The position numbers and the translations under genes are program-made. From assembly GCA_035713725.1 (NCBI GenBank), contig DASTMZ010000146.1:1-23252 (forward strand): a DNA stretch of 23,252 nucleotides, given 5' to 3'. Source of the DNA: DASQPR01 sp035713725. Lineage in GTDB: Bacteria > Actinomycetota > Actinomycetes > Mycobacteriales > Micromonosporaceae. A model generated the notes under the pieces. That model was not told where the DNA came from, searched no databases, and saw nothing but the letters and a program-made list of their open reading frames with translations. Shown one piece after another: positions 14,061-21,433 of the stretch; within the stretch, counting starts at the first letter, position 1; each line of letters starts with the position of its first letter.

Positions 14061-14066
14061 GAGGAG
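14061..14066 (+). promoter_or_regulatory. Ribosome binding site that decides the cysG/cobA-type start
   Basis: GAGGAG lies 5 bases upstream of GTG 14072. The ATG nine codons upstream (14045) has no ribosome binding site, so GTG is preferred. Confidence 0.6.
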
Positions 14067-14071
14067 TTGGT

Positions 14072-15406
14072 GTGCCGGAGGAGTCCCCGTACCCGCTGGG
14101 TTTGCGCCTGAACAGCCGGCGCGTGCTGGTCGTCGGCGGTGGAACGGTCGCGACGCGCCGTGTGCCGCCGTTGCTCGCGGCCGGCGCCGACGTCACGATC
14201 GTGTCGCCGGCGGTGTCGCCGGCATTGCGTGCGCTCGTCGATCGCGGCCGAGTCAGGTGGCAAGCGCGCCGGTTCGAACCGTCCGACGTTGACGGCACTT
14301 GGCTCGTGCATGCGGCGCTTGACGACGCCGCGGCGGCGGCGGAAGTCAGCGCGGCCGCCGCCGAGCGGCGGGTGTTCTGCGTACGAGCCGATGACCGTCA
14401 CGCGGCAACCGCTTGGACACCGGCCGTGACACGCCACGGACCGGTCACCGTCGCCGTGCTGAGCGGAGGCGACCCGCGACGGTCGATGACGGTACGGGAC
14501 CGGATCGCCACCGGCCTCGCAGATGGCCGCCTGGATCCATCCGCAGCGGTGGAGGTTGTGCGTGCCGGCGACGCCGACGCCTCCGACACTGGCGGGCAGC
14601 GCCCGGACGACAAAGCCGCGCCTCGGGGGATCGGCTCGGTGACATTAATTGGAGCGGGACCCGGTGATCCAGAGCTGATCACCGTCAAGGGGCGTCGCCT
14701 GCTTGCCACCGCGACCGTTGTGGTGGCCGACCACCTAGCGCCCGGTCTGCTGCTCGACGAGCTCGGGCCGGACGTCGAGGTGGTGGACGCGGCGAAGCTG
14801 CCGTTCGGGCCGCAACGCGGGCAAGAGGAGATCAACCGAATCCTGGTGGACCGGGCCCTCGCCGGGCACACCGTCGTCCGTCTGAAGGGTGGCGACTCGT
14901 ACATCTTCGGCCGCGGCGCCGAGGAGGTGCTCGCGTGCGCGTCGGCTGGCGTACCGGTGACCGTGGTGCCCGGTGTCACGAGTGCGTTCGCCGCGCCGGC
15001 CGCCGCGGGCATCCCGGTGACGCAACGCGGTGTGACGCATGAAGTCGTCGTGGTGACCGGACACATTCCACCGGGCGAACCCGGCTCGCTCGTGGACTGG
15101 CCGGCGATAGCGCGGCTGCGCGGCACCGTGTGCATCCTCATGGGGCTCGCGAATCTCGAGTCGATCGCCGCCGCATTGCTCGACGGTGGACGCGATCCGG
15201 CGACGCCGGCCGCCGCCGTACAGGAGGGCACCACGCCGTACCAGCGGGTCGTGCGTGCTCCACTGAACGAGATCGCCGCGGCGACCGCGGCGGCCGACCT
15301 CCGATCACCGGCGGTCGTGATCGTGGGCGACGTCGCCGCGACCCTCCCGGCCCCGATCGGGTCGGCACCGAGCGGCGACGACACCAACGGCCGTTTCGCG
15401 ACGTGA
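14072..15406 (+). CDS. cobA: Siroheme synthase-type fusion: precorrin-2 dehydrogenase plus uroporphyrinogen-III C-methyltransferase
   Basis: A 444-residue two-domain protein. Residues 1-150 form an NAD-binding precorrin-2 dehydrogenase/ferrochelatase domain: LGLRLNSRRVLVVGGGTVATRR (GGGTVA at 22-27), VTIVSPA and FCVRADDRHAATAWTPA. Residues about 188-430 form an S-adenosylmethionine uroporphyrinogen-III methyltransferase: VTLIGAGPGDPELITVKG (191-207), VVRLKGGDSYIFGRG (268-282), VTVVPGVTSAFAAPA, GIPVTQRG and the HIPPGEPGSLVDW loop. It should convert uroporphyrinogen III to precorrin-2 and oxidise this to sirohydrochlorin, the branch point for siroheme and cobalamin. A linker rich in Asp and Ala (about 160-187) separates the domains. 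One TTA codon encodes L192. It follows the cobC-like gene and precedes the DUF5925-AAA gene by 75 bases. The name cysG would fit equally well. Confidence 0.9.
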   Translation: MPEESPYPLGLRLNSRRVLVVGGGTVATRRVPPLLAAGADVTIVSPAVSPALRALVDRGRVRWQARRFEPSDVDGTWLVHAALDDAAAAAEVSAAAAERRVFCVRADDRHAATAWTPAVTRHGPVTVAVLSGGDPRRSMTVRDRIATGLADGRLDPSAAVEVVRAGDADASDTGGQRPDDKAAPRGIGSVTLIGAGPGDPELITVKGRRLLATATVVVADHLAPGLLLDELGPDVEVVDAAKLPFGPQRGQEEINRILVDRALAGHTVVRLKGGDSYIFGRGAEEVLACASAGVPVTVVPGVTSAFAAPAAAGIPVTQRGVTHEVVVVTGHIPPGEPGSLVDWPAIARLRGTVCILMGLANLESIAAALLDGGRDPATPAAAVQEGTTPYQRVVRAPLNEIAAATAAADLRSPAVVIVGDVAATLPAPIGSAPSGDDTNGRFAT

Positions 15407-15481
15407 GCCGCACCAATCACCGTCCTGCGGACCGGGAAATCGGGTGGTTGGTCGCGTCGCCATCCGGGATCCTGATAGCTC

Positions 15482-16651
15482 GTGACCATCGACATCATCG
15501 ACCAGGGGGTGACCCCGGACGCGATCGAATCGGGGGACCCGGTCGGGGTGCCGCCGTATTCGTTCACGCTCGACGACACCGACACGCCACATGACGTGAT
15601 CGATGCGTTGGCGCTCGCGCCGTTCGTGTCGGGCGCCCAGCCGTGGTCGCACAGCGCGGTGATCGCTCGCGCGAAGACTGACGCGTCGCTCATGCCGCTC
15701 GACGCCACGGTCGCGCGATCGTCGAAGGCCGGCAGCAGCATCGCGCATCTCGCGGTGGGCGACGGCTGGACGCTGCGCGCCGTTCGCTGGTCCAATCAGC
15801 GTGCGCTGGTCAGCGTCACCGCGGTGACCGACGAGCTGGCGCGGCGCATTCTCGCCGAGGCCACCGAGGACGCGGCGGAGGCTCGCGTCGAGACGCGCGT
15901 GCCGATCGGGTTCTGGCACATGGTGCATGGCCCGGTGCGCACCGAGCGGATGATCGCACGCCAGCCATGGTCCGACGTACGCCGCAACTACGCGTCCACG
16001 GTTGCCATGCAGTTCGATCGGCTCGTCGGCGTGCGCCCGCCGGACATTCGTGGCCGCCTGATCCTGTTGCACGGCGCACCGGGCACCGGCAAGACGACCG
16101 CGCTGCGCAGCCTCGCGACCGAGTGGCGGGATTGGTGCCAGATGGACTGCGTACTCGACGCCGAGCGCCTGTTCAACGACCCGCGCTATCTCATGAACGT
16201 CGCGATGGGCGTGGACAGCGACGGCGACGACGATAGCGACGATGACAGTGACGACACCGCCGGCAGTGAGTCCAGCACGCGACGCTGGCGGATGTTGCTG
16301 CTCGAGGACTGTGACGAGCTGATCCGCGTGGACGCGAAGGCGGCCACTGGTCAGGCTTTGTCGCGACTGCTCAACCTGACCGACGGGCTGTTCGGCCACG
16401 GCCGCCAGGTGCTGGTGGCGATCACCACGAACGAGGATCTCGCACGACTGCACCCGGCCACCGTTCGGCCGGGTCGCTGCCTCGCCCAGATCGAGGTCGG
16501 CCGGCTACCTCACGACGAGGCGATCGCCTGGCTCGGCGTCGCCGAAGGCATCGGTCCGGAGGGTGCAACGCTCGCCGAGCTCTACGCCCTGCGCTCCGGT
16601 GACCCGACCGCAAAGATCGATCTGCCGGCCGCGACCGGCATGTATCTCTAA
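15482..16651 (+). CDS. DUF5925 domain AAA family ATPase
   Basis: A 389-residue protein. Residues about 20-150 correspond to the DUF5925 domain as I recall it from Streptomyces proteins (FTLDDTDTPHDVIDALALAPFVSGAQPWSHS, GDGWTLRAVRW, PIGFWHMVHGP). A single AAA module follows, with Walker A GAPGTGKT at 198-205, LATEWRDWCQMDCVLDAERLF after it, Walker B MLLLEDCDEL at 271-280, the sensor-1 region AITTNEDL (about 313-320) and RPGRC with candidate arginine fingers R329 and R332. The lid is short and the protein ends in GMYL. It is cytosolic and its function is unknown; actinobacterial relatives are uncharacterised. An insertion of Asp/Ser at about 245-263 (DSDGDDDSDDDSDD) stands between Walker A and B. 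GTG 15482 is the only sensible start, without clear RBS. It follows the tetrapyrrole genes and converges with the OtsB-GH15 gene. Confidence 0.88.
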   Translation: MTIDIIDQGVTPDAIESGDPVGVPPYSFTLDDTDTPHDVIDALALAPFVSGAQPWSHSAVIARAKTDASLMPLDATVARSSKAGSSIAHLAVGDGWTLRAVRWSNQRALVSVTAVTDELARRILAEATEDAAEARVETRVPIGFWHMVHGPVRTERMIARQPWSDVRRNYASTVAMQFDRLVGVRPPDIRGRLILLHGAPGTGKTTALRSLATEWRDWCQMDCVLDAERLFNDPRYLMNVAMGVDSDGDDDSDDDSDDTAGSESSTRRWRMLLLEDCDELIRVDAKAATGQALSRLLNLTDGLFGHGRQVLVAITTNEDLARLHPATVRPGRCLAQIEVGRLPHDEAIAWLGVAEGIGPEGATLAELYALRSGDPTAKIDLPAATGMYL

Positions 16652-16669
16652 CCGTCGGGCGGGCTTGAG

Positions 16670-19273
16670 CTACTGCTCGCTCAGCAGCAGCGCGCAGCGA
16701 ATCAGGCCGAGGTGGCTATAGGCCTGCGGATGGTTGCCGAGGCCACGTTCGGCTTCCGGCTCGTACTGCTCGGGCAGCAGGCCGGTCGGTCCGGCGCAGT
16801 CGAGCATCTGCTCGAAGAGCTCTTCGGCGTCGGCCCGCCGGCCGGTGCGAAGGTACGCCTCGATCATCCACGCCGCGCACAGGTGGAAGCCGCCCTCGCG
16901 GCCGGGCAGGCCGTCGTCCCACCGGTAGCGGTAGACGGTCGGGCCGCTGCGCAGTTCCGCCTCGATCTTCAGGACGGTCGCGAGGAACCGTGGATCGTCG
17001 TCGGGAAGGAGGCCGGACAAGCCGATCCAGAGCGACGACGCGTCCAGGTCCTCGTCGCCGTACGCCACCGTGTACGCCCCGACCTTCTCGTGCCAACCGT
17101 ACGTGAGCACGTTCTCGGCGATCCGATCGCGCAACTCGATCCACTCCGGCCGGGGTGCGGACCCGATCGCGGCCAGCGCTTCGAGTGCGCGGTTCACGGT
17201 CAGCCAGCACATCACCTTGGAGTAGACGTAGTGCCGGGGCGGCAAGCGTGCCTCCCACAGGCCGTGGTCCGGCTCGTGCCACCGCCGGTCCACCGCCTCG
17301 ACCATGGCGTCGAGCACCCGTCGGTCCGCGTCGGTCGCGACGCCGCGCCGCTTGATCACCGCCGCGATGAGATCCGCGATCGGCCCGAACACGTCGAGTT
17401 GCACCTGACGGTTGGCGGCGTTGCCGACGCGTACCGGGCGGGATCCGGCGTACCCGGGCAGGGTGTCCAGGACGGCCTCCGGGCCGAGGTCGCTGCCGTC
17501 GATCGCGTAGAGCGGATGCAAACGCTCCGGGTGACCGCCAGTGCCCTCCACGCAACGGTCGACCCATCGCAGGTAGGCCTCGGCCTCCTCGAGGGACCCG
17601 AGGTCGACGAGTTCGCGGGCGGCCATCGCGGCGTCCCGCAGCCAGCAGTAGCGGTAGTCCCAGTTGCGTACGCCGCCGAGTTCCTCGGGCAGCGACGATG
17701 TGGCGGCCGCAAGGATCGAGCCGGTTGGCTCATGCGACAACCCGCGAAGCGTCAGCGCGCTACGGCGCACCAGATCGCGCGCGGTGGCCGGCAATGACAG
17801 GCCGGCCGCCCAGTCGCGCCAAGGCGTTTCGGCGGACACCTGACGCTCAACGGGTAGGTCGTGCGGCGGGTCCAAGCGGTTCGAGCCGAGCCGCAGCTCG
17901 AGAACGCACTCGCCACCGAGTAGATCCAGGTCGATCACCGCGCGTGCGGTGTCGTGACCGGCCTCGTCCGCGACATCCCACTCCACGCCGGGCGCGTAGA
18001 GCGCGATCGGCTGGTTCGAGCCCAGCACGAGCAGACCATCGCCGAGCGGTTGCAGGCCGACCGCGACTTGACCGAATTCCGGCCTGGGTGCGAATTCGAC
18101 GCTGGCGCGGCCGTGGCCGGACAGCACCCGTACCAGTGATGTGGAGTCCGTGTCGGCGTCCGGGTAGCCGCCGCTGTCGAGAAAGTCGGTGACGGTGAGG
18201 CCCGACCACCGAGTCTCGACGGTCATCGTGCCGGGTCGGTAGCGCTGGCCCAGCGGCAGCCCAGCGCGATCGGCCGGCCGAACCGCGAACCGTCCGGCCG
18301 GCGGTCCGCCCAGCAGGTCCGCGAAGACCGCCGAGGAATCCGGGCGCGGGTGACACAGCCAGGTGATCGTGGAGTCCGGCGCGACGAGCGCGACGGTACG
18401 ACGGTTGGACAGCATCGAATGTCGCTCGATCGGCACCGCGCGCTCGCCGTAGAGCCAGGCCCGGCGGGCATTTAGCACGAGCCCGAGCACACGCGCCGCG
18501 GACAACGGATCGCTGACCCGATAGGCCGCCGCGGTCGGCCCGGGACCGACCTTGATGCCGACGTCCGGTCCGTGCAATTCGGTGAACGCGTTCTCGTCGG
18601 TCACGTCATCGCCGAGGAACAGGACGGCGCTTGCCGATAGCTGCATCCGCAGCGCGTTCAACGCGGTGCCCTTGTGGGTGGCCAGCACCGACAATTCGAC
18701 GACCGACTTGCCCGACGTGACGTAGACGTCGGGCCACGTGGCGGGTCCGGCGCGTACCGCGTCGAGCACGTGGTCTGCGATCTCGGGCGTCGCAGTGCGC
18801 AGGTGCACCGCGACCGAGGCCGGCTTGCGTTCCAGCCGCACCCCAGCCGCGCCGTCGACGAGCGACACCAGCGCGCTCTCCAGCTGTTGGCGCAACGCCA
18901 CCTGGGCGGGCGCGAGGCGCTCCACGAACCCGATGTCGAATTCGCTGCCGTGCGATCCGACCAGGTGCACCTCGCTCGGTAGGCGGGAGAGTGCCGCCAA
19001 GTCGCGCAGCGCTCGTCCGGACACCACGGCTGCGGTGGTCTGCGGAAGCGAGGCCAGCGAGCGCAACGCGGCGACCGCCTCGGGCAGCGGTACCGCCTGT
19101 GTCGGATCCTCGACGAGCGGAGCGAGCGTGCCGTCGTAGTCACACGCGACAAGAAGTTGCGGGGCACGTGCGATCCGCCCGATGGCGCCGCGGAGATCCG
19201 CACCGAGCGCACCAGCATCCGACGGCGCCGCGGGAAGCGGCGCCGTCGGGGTCGGGGGCGGATTTACGATCAC
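16670..19273 (-). CDS. Trehalose-6-phosphate phosphatase fused to a GH15 glycosidase
   Basis: An 867-residue cytosolic fusion. Residues about 22-268 are an OtsB-type HAD phosphatase: DYDGTLAP (catalytic D45, acid D47), VVSGRALRDL (S85), GSHGSEF (106-112), K201 in HKGTALNAL and FLGDDVTDENAF (219-230). Residues about 275-867 form a complete GH15 domain: the N-terminal beta domain opens with SMLSNRRTVALVAPDSTITWLC, and the alpha barrel has LGGVRNWDYRYCWLRDAA (532-549), PEAVLDTLPGYAGSRPVRVGNAA with candidate acid E599, and LLPEQYEPEAERGLGNHPQAYSHLGL with candidate base E835. The first half makes trehalose from the product of OtsA. The second resembles mycobacterial GH15 trehalase and glucoamylases, so it may cut trehalose or a maltooligosaccharide. 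GTG 19273 overlaps the otsA stop as GTGA, with GGGGAG 8 bases upstream. Its stop lies 18 bases from that of the AAA gene. Confidence 0.93.
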   Translation of the reverse strand: MIVNPPPTPTAPLPAAPSDAGALGADLRGAIGRIARAPQLLVACDYDGTLAPLVEDPTQAVPLPEAVAALRSLASLPQTTAAVVSGRALRDLAALSRLPSEVHLVGSHGSEFDIGFVERLAPAQVALRQQLESALVSLVDGAAGVRLERKPASVAVHLRTATPEIADHVLDAVRAGPATWPDVYVTSGKSVVELSVLATHKGTALNALRMQLSASAVLFLGDDVTDENAFTELHGPDVGIKVGPGPTAAAYRVSDPLSAARVLGLVLNARRAWLYGERAVPIERHSMLSNRRTVALVAPDSTITWLCHPRPDSSAVFADLLGGPPAGRFAVRPADRAGLPLGQRYRPGTMTVETRWSGLTVTDFLDSGGYPDADTDSTSLVRVLSGHGRASVEFAPRPEFGQVAVGLQPLGDGLLVLGSNQPIALYAPGVEWDVADEAGHDTARAVIDLDLLGGECVLELRLGSNRLDPPHDLPVERQVSAETPWRDWAAGLSLPATARDLVRRSALTLRGLSHEPTGSILAAATSSLPEELGGVRNWDYRYCWLRDAAMAARELVDLGSLEEAEAYLRWVDRCVEGTGGHPERLHPLYAIDGSDLGPEAVLDTLPGYAGSRPVRVGNAANRQVQLDVFGPIADLIAAVIKRRGVATDADRRVLDAMVEAVDRRWHEPDHGLWEARLPPRHYVYSKVMCWLTVNRALEALAAIGSAPRPEWIELRDRIAENVLTYGWHEKVGAYTVAYGDEDLDASSLWIGLSGLLPDDDPRFLATVLKIEAELRSGPTVYRYRWDDGLPGREGGFHLCAAWMIEAYLRTGRRADAEELFEQMLDCAGPTGLLPEQYEPEAERGLGNHPQAYSHLGLIRCALLLSEQ

Positions 19274-20979
19274 AGTTGCTGCTCCCCAACGTCCTGATCC
19301 ACGCGGTGGCCGTTCGAACTGATCATGTCGGCGGTCGGTGCGCGCAGCGTGCCGCGCGAGGCGTCACGACCGGCCGACGTGCCATTGTCCACGCTGCCAG
19401 ACACGGACGCATCGGGGGACTGGTTGTTCGCTTCGCGGGACAGCTCCTGCGCGGTGGTCACTCCGCCGTCCGACAACGCATGCCCGTCGGTGGCCACGGC
19501 CAGATCGGATGACGCCGGTGGCACGCCGCGAACGCCGCCGAGCGCTTCAAGGAACGCGTGCGCCCAATGCGAGACATCGTGGGTACGCAGGAACCGGCGC
19601 ATCGCCCGCATCCGACGCATGCCGTCCATCGGGTCGACGGTAGTGGCGCGCAGCAACGTGTCCTTCATACCGTCGAGGTCGTACGGGTTGACCAGGAACG
19701 CCTGCCGCAGGTCACCCGCCGCGCCGGCGAACTCGGACAGCACGAGCGCGCCACCGAGGTCGACCCGCGAGGCGACATACTCCTTCGCGACCAGGTTCAT
19801 GCCGTCCCGCAACGGCGTGACCATCATCACGTCCGCCGCGCAGAACAACGCCACGAGTTCGCTGCGGTTGTACGACTGGTGCAAATAGTGCACGGCCGGC
19901 ACGCCGACTCGGCCGTAGTCGCCGTTGATGCGACCGACCTCGCGTTCCACATCGATGCGCAACGCCTGGTAACGCTCGACGCGTTCCCGACTCGGCGTCG
20001 CGACCTGGACCATGACGGTCTCCGGCACCGACAGCCGTCCCTCCGACAGCAGCTCGCGGAATGCCTTGATGCGGCCCTCGATGCCCTTGGTGTAGTCGAG
20101 CCGGTCGACGCCGAGGATGACCGTCTTCGGTTCACCGAGCTCGACCCGGATCCGCTCGGCCCGTTGCCGCACCAGCGGGCTCAGCGCCAGACCCTCGATC
20201 TCGCCGACGTCGATCGAGATCGGGAACGCGTCGGCGCGCACTTCCCGGCCGTCCACCTCGACGACGTTGCCGCGCGGACGCAGTCCGAGCAGGTGCCTGG
20301 TGAGCCGCAGGAAGTTCTGCGCGCCGAGTGGGCGCTGGAATCCGACGAGGTCCGCGCCCAGCAACCCGTGCAGGATCTCGACGCGCCGTGGCAGTTGCAT
20401 GAACAACTCGACCGGCGGGAACGGGATGTGCAGGAAGAAGCCAATGCGCAGGTCCGGTCGGGTACGGCGGAGGATCGACGGTACGAGTTGCAGTTGGTAG
20501 TCCTGGATCCACACCGTGGCGCCCGGGTCGGCCACGCGCGCGGTCTCCGCGGCGAACCGTTCGTTGACCCGCGAGAACGAGTCCCACCACTTGCGTTTGT
20601 AGACCGGCGTCTCGATGGCGTCGTGGTAGAGCGGCCACAGGCTCGCGTTGGAGAAACCCTCGTAGTAGCGCTCGATGTCGTCCGCGGTGAGCGGCACCGG
20701 ATGCAGTTCGACACCGTCGACCTTGACCTGTCCGCGCCGATAGTCGTCGCCGTGGTCGCGGCCCGCGGCCGGCTCGCGGCGGCGCGGCCGGTCGAACCGG
20801 GCGACCTCTTGGTCGGTTGACACACCACCGGACCAACCGATCCAACTGCCAGCGTGCTCGACCAGCACGGGATGCAGCGCGGTCACCAGTCCACCCGGGC
20901 TCCGCCGCCAGGAACGGCCCGCTTCGGTGATCACCTCGTCGACTGGGAGCCGGTTCGCGACGACGACGAACGAACTCAC
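19270..20979 (-). CDS. otsA: Trehalose-6-phosphate synthase OtsA
   Basis: A 569-residue GT20 enzyme that joins glucose from a nucleotide-glucose donor to glucose-6-phosphate. Landmarks: VVVANRLPV with R10, SPGGLVTAL (G29-G30), GSWIGWSGG, EGFSNASLWPLYHD, VWIQDYQLQLVP, FFLHIPFPP, VDRLDYTKGI (the donor-phosphate Arg/Lys pair), HQSYNRSELVALFCAADV, TPLRDGMNLVAKEYVA and LVLSEFAGAA. Between about residues 63 and 90 an Arg/Asp-rich loop (PRRREPAAGRDHGDD) is inserted. The catalytic fold ends near 482; the last 87 residues are Ser, Thr, Asp, Ala and Gly-rich and probably disordered, an extension over typical length. GTG 20979 has GAGGAGG 4 bases upstream and a promoter about 28 bases upstream. It is the first gene of a two-gene operon with the OtsB-GH15 fusion. 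Confidence 0.96.
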   Translation of the reverse strand: MSSFVVVANRLPVDEVITEAGRSWRRSPGGLVTALHPVLVEHAGSWIGWSGGVSTDQEVARFDRPRRREPAAGRDHGDDYRRGQVKVDGVELHPVPLTADDIERYYEGFSNASLWPLYHDAIETPVYKRKWWDSFSRVNERFAAETARVADPGATVWIQDYQLQLVPSILRRTRPDLRIGFFLHIPFPPVELFMQLPRRVEILHGLLGADLVGFQRPLGAQNFLRLTRHLLGLRPRGNVVEVDGREVRADAFPISIDVGEIEGLALSPLVRQRAERIRVELGEPKTVILGVDRLDYTKGIEGRIKAFRELLSEGRLSVPETVMVQVATPSRERVERYQALRIDVEREVGRINGDYGRVGVPAVHYLHQSYNRSELVALFCAADVMMVTPLRDGMNLVAKEYVASRVDLGGALVLSEFAGAAGDLRQAFLVNPYDLDGMKDTLLRATTVDPMDGMRRMRAMRRFLRTHDVSHWAHAFLEALGGVRGVPPASSDLAVATDGHALSDGGVTTAQELSREANNQSPDASVSGSVDNGTSAGRDASRGTLRAPTADMISSNGHRVDQDVGEQQL

Positions 20980-20983
20980 GCCG

Positions 20984-20990
20984 CCTCCTC
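20984..20990 (-). promoter_or_regulatory. Ribosome binding site of otsA
   Basis: On the minus strand GAGGAGG ends 4 bases before the GTG at 20979, which fixes a non-ATG start. Confidence 0.75.
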
Positions 20991-21006
20991 GGTTAAGCCA
21001 TGATCG

Positions 21007-21035
21007 ACACTATCCGTGTTTTATCACCTGGACAA
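21007..21035 (-). promoter_or_regulatory. Candidate sigma-A promoter of the otsA operon
   Basis: On the minus strand TTGTCC (21030-21035) and TAGTGT (21007-21012) are exactly 17 bases apart. The predicted start of transcription is near 21000, leaving a short leader of about 21 bases containing the ribosome binding site. The spacer contains GATAAAACACGGA, part of the repeated motif described separately. Confidence 0.6.
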
Positions 21036-21076
21036 CCAAAACTCGGTAGTGATGGACAAAACACGCAATCCGTGTT
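21012..21076. promoter_or_regulatory. Candidate operator repeats over the otsA promoter
   Basis: ATCCGTGTT occurs at 21012-21020 and again at 21068-21076, 56 bases apart. Between them CGTGTTTT-A-TCAC (21015-21027) faces GTGA-TGGAC-AAAACACG (21049-21065), an interrupted inverted repeat with an 8-bp outer arm. A further direct repeat is GGACAACCAAAAC (21030) and GGACAAAACACG (21054). The first copy covers the promoter spacer and -10 box, where a repressor would act. The binding protein is not known. Confidence 0.5.
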
Positions 21077-21433
21077 AACCGTGCAGGCGTACGGGTTCGC
21101 AAAGCCGCACGGCGGCGACACGGTGTGCCGCTCGTCGGGTCGATGTGGGCGACGGCGGCCACACCTGGAAAGATTGACCGCGGCCGGGCCGCGTAAACGC
21201 GTCGCGCCGGATCGCCTCGGCAATGTTGATCACAAAGTGACGTCTGTCGACAACGGATCCTGGCCGCGACGTGGATATCGCAGCTGCTGCAAGCAGTGGC
21301 CGTCGGTGGCTCGGCATGGACGATGATCCACGCGCGACGGTGAGGCCAACCGGCGTCGACGAACCGATGATGATCCGCCCGCACCCCGCCGCTACCGACA
21401 CCGTGACCGACGACGAAGAGGAATCAGCAGACC

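Larger units (their letters stand above)
20980..21433. other. 454-base intergenic region between otsA and ettA
   Basis: This gap between two divergent genes is the longest non-coding stretch in the window. Its first 100 bases are visibly AT-richer and hold the otsA promoter and the repeated ATCCGTGTT/AAAACACG motifs. The rest (21077-21433) is GC-rich again; open frames there on both strands have Arg/Ser/Pro-biased composition and no family likeness, so I see no gene. TCACAAAGTGA at 21230-21240 is a small inverted repeat of unknown meaning. No convincing ettA promoter could be found, and an untranslated leader for ettA may occupy much of it. Confidence 0.6.

Noticed and set aside
14268..14285. 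GGTTCGAACC resembling a tRNA T-loop
   Set aside because: It lies inside the dehydrogenase domain of the cysG-type gene and no acceptor or anticodon stem can be built around it.
14398..15795. Long opposite frame across the cysG/cobA-type gene and the DUF5925-AAA gene
   Set aside because: Spans two unrelated well-supported genes on the other strand, with Ser/Thr/Arg-biased composition.
21000..21326. Possible 108-residue gene between otsA and ettA
   Set aside because: It starts inside the otsA promoter region, has an Arg/Ser/Cys-biased composition and no ribosome binding site or family likeness.
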